From Gentiana macrophylla (lineage: Eukaryota > Streptophyta > Magnoliopsida > Gentianales > Gentianaceae), in contig JAOBSW010000655.1 of assembly GCA_026214975.1 (NCBI GenBank), forward strand, positions 1-64,000: a stretch of 64,000 nucleotides of DNA. The letters run 5' to 3'. Both the position numbers and the translations under genes were made by a program. Below are positions 57,221-64,000 of this stretch, one piece after another; the first letter of the stretch is position 1, and each line of letters opens with the position of its first letter. The notes below the pieces were generated by a model. That model was not told the DNA's origin, ran no database searches, and saw only the letters and a program-made list of their open reading frames with translations.

Positions 57221-57366
57221 GACTTGAACTCTCATTCAACGTCACCATTGCATAATCGATCTACTTGTACCGTATGCATTCGCCAATGCCAGGATGTACA
57301 AGCATTGCACTTCTCCACGTAATCCACTCACCGAGTATCCAGCTACCGCTTATAAGCTTTGAATAT

Positions 57367-57846
57367 TCAAGACGCCCGCATAATAATCGAAACTTGCTCA
57401 TTGAATCGTTTAGTGAACATATCATCAGGATTATCCTTGGTGCTGATCTTCTTCACTACAACCCTTTTCTTATTTCTAAAAAAATGATACCTCATATCAA
57501 TATGCTTGGTTCTCTCATGATGAACTTGATCCTTAGCTAGAGAAATTGCACTCAAACTATCACAATAAATCTCAGCTTGATCTGGATGTAGCCCCAAATC
57601 ACTGACTAGTCCCTTCAACCAGATACCCTCATTGGCTGCTTCAGTAAGAGCCATATAGTCAGCTTTAGTAGTTGATAAAGCCACTATTGCCTGAAGAGTT
57701 GCTTTCCAGCTGACAACTGAATTCCCCAATGTGAAAACATAACCAGTCATAGATTTTCTCGCCGCCCACATCACCGCATAATCAAAGATCACAATATCCT
57801 CGTGATCAGCTTCGAGTATCACCTCCATAAATGAGACCAACATCAC
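57367..57846 (-). pseudogene. E7 copia RNase H
   Basis: 159 open codons. Includes K-S-M-T-G-Y-V-F-T-L, V-S-W-K-A-T-L-Q, L-S-T-T-K-A-D-Y-M-A-L-T-E-A, E-I-Y-C-D-S-L-S-A-I-S-L-A-K and the H-E-R-T-K-H-I-D-M-R-Y-H-F block, ending K-D-N-P-D-D-M-F-T-K. Catalytic acidic residues (E/D of A-D-Y-M-A, D of C-D-S) are present. The usual E of A-E-Y is D here, and P-A-D-M is P-D-D-M. Domain nearly whole; element truncated. Confidence 0.9.
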
Positions 57847-58320
57847 CGTACTTTAAGGTACCGAACATTCTTTTCACAACTTTCCAGTGTTTCTTTCCAT
57901 GTTGAGCCATAAACCTGTTGACAACACTGACTACCTGAGCCTGATCATGCCTAGTGCACACCATGGCACATCAGACTACCAACTGCACTAGCATAGGGAA
58001 CTCTTGACATGTACTCCTTCTTCTCTGCTGATTGTGAAGCAAAACTGACAAATGAACATTTGATTCCGTAAGAGTATATATTGGCTTTGCAGCTAACATG
58101 CAAAACTTTAACAAAATCTTCTGTATATAGCCCTGCTCAGATAATAACAGTTTCATCTGACTTCTATCTCTCCAGATATCCAGCCTCAAAATTTTCTTGG
58201 CTGCACCCAAATCTTTCATTTCAAACTCAAAGACTCGAGAAGGTCTTTCAGATAATCGAACATCGACTTCTCTCTTATAGCTATCAAGATGTCATCCACA
58301 TAAAACACAAGATAGATGTA
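57847..58320 (-). pseudogene. E7 copia RT C-terminal part
   Basis: Starts on the minus strand with Y-L-V-F-Y-V-D-D-I-L-I-A (58312-58278), the active site, then after a frameshift M-K-D-L-G-A-A-K-K-I-L-R-L-D-I at 58219-58175 and Y-I-Q-K-I-L-L-K-F. Near 57960-57860 come M-C-A-M-V-C-T-R and M-A-Q-H-G-K-K-H-W-K. Three frame changes. The N-terminal half is missing. Confidence 0.85.
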
Positions 58321-58341
58321 TGTGTAGATATTAAAATTTTA

Positions 58342-58705
58342 TGTGACACGACAAATATGTCACATAATACATTTGTCCTAAATGAAAATTTATTTTATAT
58401 TATTTCCTATCAAATATACTAGGGAATAATATAAAAATAAATAATTGATTAAAATCACTTAAAATAAAATATAGAGATTTAATCGATTTATAACAAATGG
58501 CTAATGTTGATTTACAAAGAAAAATATGTGACACGCTATATTTGTCACATAATACATATGCCATTAAATTTAAATTATTTTGTATTGTTTCCTACATTTA
58601 ATATTAGGAAATAATATATAATTGATTAAATAATAAAGTCCATTCAAATATAATTTATGGATTTTATTGATTTATATTAAATGCACCTCCACCAAAAGGC
58701 TCTCC
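58342..58705 (+). repeat. Tandem duplication in E4 U3 region
   Basis: Units 58342-58526 and 58527-58705. Each begins TGTGACACG, with TGTCACATAATACAT 16-18 bases on, making an inverted TGTGACA/TGTCACA motif, followed by an AT-rich part with 'tattrGGaAATAATAT'. Repeated enhancer-like units upstream of a TATA box. Confidence 0.75.
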
Positions 58706-58713
58706 TTCAACAT

Positions 58714-58721
58714 TATAAATA
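58714..58721 (+). promoter_or_regulatory. TATA box of E4 LTR
   Basis: TATAAATA, 8 bases after the second U3 unit and about 50 bases before the T-free tract. Confidence 0.65.
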
Positions 58722-58769
58722 GGAGGGGGGCTTGGTCATTTGAGGAGGACAGACACAAAAAAAGGATAT

Positions 58770-58901
58770 AGACACAAGAAAGAAGAGAACGCACACAAGA
58801 AGGAAGAAAGCCACACAAGAGGAAAGCACCAGAACAACAAGAAAAGAGAAGACACACAAGAGGGGGCACAACAAGAAAGACACAAAAAGAAGAAGGAAAG
58901 C
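58770..58901 (+). other. T-free purine/C leader tract in E4
   Basis: 132 consecutive bases without a T, rich in ACACAAGAA and CAACAAGAAA words, beginning about 50 bases after the TATA box. In RNA this part would lack U and have little pairing. Confidence 0.85.
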
Positions 58902-59080
58902 TACAACATCAAGAAAGGATACACAACAAGTCAAGACAGGCTAGAGGATCAAAAAGCATCTTCAACGCTCGAAAATCAACAAAAGTCCAAAGTTCATCAA
59001 CAAACAAAGGGCTAAAGTTCTTCAATGTATGGGTCAAGGTAACACAAAAGTTCCTTCCAATCTTCATCAACTTTGAATTC

Positions 59081-59190
59081 TTCCGCTATATCCGGAGTCT
59101 TCAATTCAAATTAAAGACGTTTCCGCCATATCCGGGAAGTCATTAATCATCACCAAATTCAAAGTTTTCCGCTATATCCAGGAAGCTATT
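59081..59190 (+). repeat. Three direct repeats of about 45 bp in E4 LTR
   Basis: Cores TTCCGCTATATCCGG (59081), TTCCGCCATATCCGGGAAG (59121) and TTCCGCTATATCCAGGAAG (59167). The last two continue into a shared 'TATTAATCATCA'-type tail. The core is a near-palindrome TTCC...GGAA. Confidence 0.8.
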
Positions 59191-59308
59191 AATCATCAAA
59201 AAGGAGAATCAAAGGATCATGTAGATTGTACCGCTTTTTTACTTCAAAAATTAATAAAACTCATTTGTTACGATTTTGTGTTTTCTTTGTCGATTTCGTG
59301 GATTAAAC

Positions 59309-61280
59309 ATGGCTTACACAAAATCCAGATTACAAACCTCGCATGATCGTGGGACTAATCTCTCCTTTCATCTCTCCATAAGAGAAAAAAAGGTTCAAGA
59401 ACAAATGGCTCCAAAGGTTGATGCCTCAAAGTCTCAAAGACGGCTACTCCAAAAGTCGTTGCTTCAAAAGTCACCAAGGTCAGCTGCTTCAAAGGTTGCC
59501 AAAGCCGATGTCTCAAAAGTCTCTAAGGCTATTATCAAAAGACTATTGCTAGTGCTACATCACAAGGACAAATTTTCGCCCGGTTACTCGAGGCATGGCG
59601 TAAAGAATTTGGCATTAGTCTCTTTTCCTCCTCGCAGCCTTCCGATGGATTCATGTCACCAATGGCTACGGATGTCATGATGACGAATTCTACCACTCGA
59701 GAGCACATTGCTGGCCTCACAAAGGCTATTAAGCCCTCACGCCACACGCTCGCACTCCATGACGTGCAAATCGCCAAGCTTGCCAAAGAAACTTGATTTC
59801 GTGGGAGAAGCAAGTAAATCAAAAGAAGTTGTGCATGACTTACGAGGATGAGCATGACGTCACCTCAAAGGAGCAAGAAGCCTTCAAGTCTCTCAGACAT
59901 GGCAAATACCGAAAGTTGTCTCCTAAAATTCATTCAAAGATAGGAAACCACCAAGTCTTTTACCTTGGCAAGTGATTTGAAGATTTCCGACGGAACCATT
60001 CTCATCACCAACCGCAGAATTCATCATGTGGATGATAAAGGACAAGGTTAGAGGGTCCATGAAGTCTTCTCAAACGTATGTCAAGCCGCAGACACCAAAG
60101 GATTGACAATCTAAAGATGTCACCGTTATCAACCATCAAACTTCCAACAGCCGACGGAAAAAGGCACCCCAAAGCAACACATTGCTCATTTCGTGGAAAC
60201 TTGCAATAATGCAGGAACGTACGGAGATCACTTGGTGAAACAATTTGTGCATTCTCTCAAAGGCAACGCTTTGATCTGGTATTGATCGATCTTGCCCCAA
60301 CTCTCTGGAAAGTTAGAGCAATCGGAGCAGATTTTTCTCAATCGCTTCTACAAAGACTCGTAGAATCGCCAAGATGGTGGAATTAACTAACTCCCGGCAA
60401 TGGGAAGAAGAGAAAGTTGTTGACTACATCAACAGATGGAGAAGTCTCGAGCCTTAATGCAAAGACCGCTTGCATGAACCTGGGATTGAATTACATTCTC
60501 AAAGCGGATTCAAACCTAGATCTTTTGAGGAGTTAATACTCGTGCCCATGACATGGAATTGAGTATTGATGCCAACGGAGGTCAAGTTTCCGTGCATGAC
60601 CCCAAGAGGATCATCTAAAAGCAAGATATGAAGAAAACCGTGAAAACTCCTCCCAAAATGGAGAAGAAAGAGTCCAATGCCGCCACTGCAGCTCCGGTAA
60701 GAGTTAACAACCAAAGTTCAAGCAAGTGGGAGGAAAGAAAGTTCGATCCTCAATAGGCAGGAAGGCGACGACCTACCTTGAATGAGAGACAACAAAAGAA
60801 GTATCCATTCTTCGATTCGGATGTGCCAAAGAATTTTGATGAGTTGTTCAAAGCCAAGCTCATCGAACTTCCGATACAAAGCACCTGTAAGATGTCGTAA
60901 AAGCAAATGAGGGAAATTATTGCAAATATCATCGCCAGCGGTCACCCTATCGAGAAGTGTTTCGCCTCCAAAGACAGTGGTTATGCATTTGGCCAATGAA
61001 GGAAAGATTGTGCTCGAGGAAGTGAAAGCTAGCACGAATCAAGTCACTATAAGAACCGAGGATGATCATGAAGAAACCATTCAATTTGGATCTCTTGATC
61101 CAATTGGAATCAAGTCCTTGAATTTTTAACAATCATCAAGGAGAACTTCACAACTTCTCCTGGATTAACAAGGGTTGTTGATGAAGAAGAAAAAAACCTT
61201 AAGTCCACCGAACAAGTCGATGACGGATGGATTCTAGTGACTCACAAGAAGAAGAAAATGATGACGCCCCACTTCGAGTC
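59309..61280 (+). pseudogene. E4 gag remnant
   Basis: ATGG at 59309 opens a run of 124 codons (M-A-Y-T-K-S-R-L-Q), Lys- and Ser-rich. After frame changes: F-P-P-R-S-L-P-M-D near 59625, T-T-R-E-H-I-A-G-L-T-K-A near 59692-59730, the capsid block H-I-A-H-F-V-E-T-C-N-N-A-G-T-Y-G-D at 60184-60234 and S-L-K-G-N-A-L-I-W-Y, then R-A-H-D-M-E-L-S-I near 60540, P-F-F-D-S-D near 60810, and a broken knuckle C-K-Y-H-R...G-H-P-I-E-K-C-F near 60920-60965. Particle protein; about ten frame breaks. Confidence 0.8.
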
Positions 61281-62230
61281 AGCAGAGCAATGAAAGAATC
61301 ACCCTAAGTCCTCCATGCTGAAGAGAAACAAAAAAGAAAAAAGGGTGAGTAAGCATCAAAGCGAGGTAAGAAAGGAAAGAAAGGAAAAGAAGAACATCCC
61401 TTTGGAAAGCGTTGAATACAAAAGTCCCCGCGCTCCCGTCACATTGCCGGAGTATATACCTAAGAAGATCTTTGAAGTTGAGGACCTTGAAAATACTTGA
61501 AGAGGAAGTGGCTTCTCGTTACGCTATCCATTTGGAAGAAGATGACGATGTAATCGTGCAGGGAAATGCTCTAACGGAAGAGGAGGCTCCAATCAGCTCA
61601 AAAATTGCATGCACAACTGAGATAACCTTCACAGATGATGATATGCTGCTAGGGTCAGAACCCCATAATCGGCCATTGTTTGTAAGTACATTCACATGTG
61701 GAAGAAGAGTAAATCGAGTGTTGTTGGATGGAGGTTCCACCGGCAAAGAGCAATCGGAGTAATAAGACTCAAACTTTAATGGATACTATGTCTTCCAGCA
61801 CGCTCTTCCATGTCATCGATGCCAAAACTTCATACAACATGCTGTTGGGAAGGCCGTGGCTACATGAAAATAGAGTCGTCCCCTCAACTCTCCATCAGTG
61901 CTTCAAGTATTGGCGCAACGGGTAGTGAGAAAAGTCGCTGCAGATGAAAATCCTTTGTCGAACTGTAGCACACTTTATGGATGCCAAATTTATTTGAAGC
62001 CGGTTCCCGCAAAAGAAGATGACAATGCTAACTCAAAAGAAAGCAAAGAACGGTGGGAAAACATGATAAAAGAAGAAACAATGACAGCTAAAGACGTAAG
62101 TCGGCATGAAGAGTCAAAACCTCCAGTGCTTCTACGTGTGCCAAAGTATAAGGGAGACAATCACCCATCACAAAGCCAAAGAATTAAATGGGTTAACACT
62201 ACCGCTTTTAAGGTAGAATGCATGTAGTCC
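61281..62230 (+). pseudogene. E4 aspartic protease remnant
   Basis: A Lys/Glu-rich linker (61315-61500) leads to D-V-I-V-Q-G-N-A-L-T near 61546, T-F-T-D-D-D-M-L-L-G-S-E-P-H-N-R-P-L near 61626-61677, and the active site L-L-D-G-G-S-T at 61721-61740 (Tat-type D-G-G-S), after which the N-I-M-P part is lost. Then [22 protein letters not shown] at 61807-61872 and [13 protein letters not shown]. Frames change at least four times. The D-G-G-S form and the G-R-P-W-L-H block support Tat. Confidence 0.85.
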
Positions 62231-63230
62231 AAGATCTATTGCAAGGATTTACGATCCCAACGAGGGTCCGATTGTGGAACATGGAGCCATTCCAACCGCA
62301 TGAAAGGAAGGATTCGACCCTATTGCCTACAAACTCCTTATGGATGGGCAAAGGTGATGGATCTCAAGTCCTACCCAAATAGAGGGCAAAAAGTGGAGAA
62401 CTTGGAAAATACTCAAGGCCTCAAAAGGAAGTAGTAGGGTGTTGGATCTTCGTGAATCGGCCTTGATATGCCTCTTCACCACCTATCCGTATCTCAATAA
62501 AAAGAGCAAGCAACAACTATATCGGCATGGACGATGAAGTATCTTCGATAAATATTATCGAGCCGCCTCTCAAAGACCTTTAGTGTTCAAGAGATTAGGC
62601 CCAAAAATATCAGATCTCAAAGATTGGACAGATTGTCGGGCTTCAACGAAGAGTGCCATTCGATCCACCCGAGCAAATGGAAGAGAGTGGTCCAAGAAGT
62701 GCAACTAAGGAAGTGGAGCGTGAAAGTAGACCCTAGAGAAATCAGAGCACAATTCCATCTCGTGATTAGGCACCACTGACTTAGTCATACATTGCGGAAA
62801 TGTTCTAAAAGCAAAAGTACACACTCGTGGTGCATACGGGAAGCAATGTCGATACGATTTAAAAAGAAGTAAATCCACCGTTACGGATGCATTTGAGCCG
62901 TAAGAAAGTGTTGGCTCCTTATACATAATCACCGCTAGTGAAGAGGCTTATCCCACCTATCACATTACCTCGGTAACGATGATGTGGAAGAGGATGCCAA
63001 GAAGCACCCTGGAGCCGGAAGAAGGGGTCAAGTCCACTATCGATGAATTGAAAGAAGTCAACCTTGGCACACGTGATGAGCCGCGCCAACCTTCACGCTT
63101 TCTCCGTCTTCGTAAGAGGAAAATGTCTACTTTGAACTTTTGCAGGAGTACAAAGACGCCTTCGCATGGACGCACAAACAGTATCTGGTCCAGACCCAAA
63201 AGTAGTCGCTCATCAATTATCTCAGAAGAA
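62231..63230 (+). pseudogene. E4 protease-RT spacer
   Basis: Weak coding traces of the spacer typical of Tat elements: Y-K-L-L-M near 62328, R-P-L-V-F-K-R-L-G near 62575-62600. The region near 62979-63150 (S-T-I-D-E-L-K-E-V-N-L-G-T) corresponds to the acidic lead-in before RT. No enzyme motif. Frames broken throughout. Confidence 0.6.
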
Positions 63231-64000
63231 GTGGATCGCGCCTTTGTTAAGCAAGCTCCAAGCGAGATTTAGTCCGACCTTGTGCCTCTCATAGAAGTAA
63301 AAGTCAACAAACCATCGAGGCAAGCTTCATTCGTGATGTTAGATATCCAACATGGATTTCAAGCACGGTACTCGTGAGGAAGCAAATGGGCAAATTCGCT
63401 GGTCATTGATTTTCGAGACTTGAACAATGCATGCCCCAAAGATGATTTTCCTTGCCAATCACGGAGCCGATGGTAGATGCAAACACATGTCACGAGGTGT
63501 TATCTTTCATAGATGGATCTTCGGGTATAATCAAACTGTATGGTTCCGTAAGATGAAGAACTCACAAAGATTTCAATGCCCAAGCGGTATCTATTTCTAC
63601 AAGGTGATGCCAATTGATTAAAGAATGTACGTAGGGGGCAATTTATCGCGCGTATGATGCGTAAAATATTCGATGACATGCTACACCAACACATTGAATG
63701 CTATGTTGATGACTTGGTCGCCAAGTCAAGAAGAAGGTCGACCACATAATCGATTTGAGAATAGTCTTCGATAGGTCTCAAGATTCCAATTGAAGATGAA
63801 CCCCTAAAGTGCGATTTGGAGTCGGGTCGGGAAAATTCCTCGATTCATCAGTCCGTCATCGAGGAATAGGAATTGACCACCCAAAGTTGAAGCCATTATA
63901 AAATGCCGAGCCTTGTAATCTGATGAACTTAGAAGTCCTCGCAAGCGAGACTAGCATACATACGAAGGTTCATATCAAACTCGAAGCGTGCCAACCTTTA
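63231..64000 (+). pseudogene. E4 reverse transcriptase, partial at window end
   Basis: Blocks in order: V-D-R-A-F-V-K-Q-A-P near 63232, P-L-I-E-V-K-V-N-K near 63284, V-I-D-F-R-D-L-N-N-A-C-P-K-D-D-F near 63403-63448, F-M-D-G-S-S-G-Y-N-Q near 63508-63535 (shifted), G-I-Y-F-Y-K-V-M-P near 63586-63612, and the active site C-Y-V-D-D-L-V at 63699-63719. The thumb is readable to about 63870. Wording is Tat-like. Continues past the window. Confidence 0.9.

Larger units (their letters stand above)
56697..58320 (-). mobile_element. E7: 3' half of a Tork-like Ty1/copia element
   Basis: Minus-strand order: RT from the YVDD motif, RNase H, short spacer, purine tract, LTR. All sequence upstream of RT's active site is missing. 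The break at 58320 coincides with the start of E4's LTR, so E4 may have inserted here or a deletion joined them. Wording of the RNase H block (A-L-S-T-T-K-A-D-Y-M-A-L-T-E-A) is close to the Tork/Tnt1 group. Confidence 0.85.
58321..59290 (+). repeat. E4 5' LTR (ends approximate)
   Basis: Start TGTGTAGATATT at 58321 joins E7. U3 holds a tandem duplication of about 185 bp, TATA box at 58714, a T-free leader-like tract (58770-58901), three 45-bp repeats near 59081-59190 and AATAAA near 59254. The end lies before the gag start at 59309. No tRNA-matching PBS was found, so the 3' limit is a guess. Confidence 0.6.
58321..64000 (+). mobile_element. E4: Tat-lineage Ty3/gypsy element, runs off the window
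   Basis: 5' LTR, gag, protease and most of RT in plus-strand order; RNase H, integrase and the 3' LTR lie beyond the window. The gag blocks (A-H-F-V-E-T-C-N-N-A-G-T-Y-G-D), the C-K-Y-H-R...G-H-P-I-E-K-C-F knuckle and the protease text [12 protein letters not shown] fit the Tat group (Ogre/Retand relatives) rather than Athila. Many frameshifts. Confidence 0.85.

Noticed and set aside
58672..58934. Minus-strand Cys/Leu/Phe-rich ORFs resembling membrane proteins
   Set aside because: Complement of the T-free A/G-rich leader tract; the hydrophobic reading is a composition artefact.

Overview
This is nuclear DNA of a flowering plant, almost certainly a repeat-rich heterochromatic interval. The evidence is plant-type LTR retrotransposons (Athila-like and Tat-like Ty3/gypsy, SIRE-like and Tork-like Ty1/copia), primer-binding sites matching plant tRNA-Asp, a plant L1-clade LINE with a DUF4283-type first ORF, small plant MITEs, and an AT-rich background. 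The species cannot be told from sequence alone. No rRNA, tRNA gene or CRISPR array was seen. Only one short stretch (about 55.85-56.65 kb) looks like ordinary low-copy plant sequence with a possible small gene. Nearly every ORF is a broken piece of a transposable element.

Layout. 1-4696: degenerate plus-strand copia element (SIRE-like). 4697-5404 and 17167-22417: minus-strand Athila-like pol/gag remnants around a 562-bp LTR (5405-5867 + 17068-17166). That LTR is split by E1, a complete plus-strand Athila-like element at 5868-17062 (LTRs of about 1.6 kb, TG...CA ends, target duplication GAGAC, tRNA-Asp PBS). 22418-25929: E2, the 3' end of a minus-strand Athila-like element (integrase tail, two purine tracts, 1558-bp LTR). 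25930-29044: unassigned sequence, a 31-bp tandem repeat and an LTR ('F'). 29045-30824: SINE-like sequence, a large inverted repeat, MITEs and (TA)31. 30843-36088: L1-type LINE, minus strand, nearly intact, with 18-bp target duplications. 36864-55050: an LTR of the same family as F, interrupted by E3, a 16.1-kb minus-strand Athila-like element at 37091-53227 (LTRs of about 2.03-2.04 kb, duplication AAACC). E3 carries two extra ORFs after pol. 55051-56696: TRIM/LTR-like repeat, a duplicated low-copy segment and a candidate small-protein gene. 56697-58320: 3' half of a minus-strand Tork-like copia element. 58321-64000: E4, a plus-strand Tat-lineage Ty3/gypsy element running off the window.

How the parts work together. 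Each LTR element would be transcribed from a TATA box in its LTR, primed by a host tRNA at the PBS, and copied using a polypurine tract (PPT) beside the 3' LTR. Gag, protease, reverse transcriptase, RNase H and integrase remnants lie in the usual order. All are damaged, so none looks autonomous as written. Part of the damage may be sequence error, because LTR pairs differ mainly by small clustered indels near GC-rich words.

The most interesting signals are non-coding. First, E3 carries a paired GC-rich decamer (CCGGAYCGGT twice, 21-22 bp apart) at four places: next to the TATA box in both LTRs and upstream of each of its two extra ORFs. Second, other LTR families in the window carry their own, different palindromic word. 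Third, all three Athila-like elements have a hairpin directly before each of two purine tracts.
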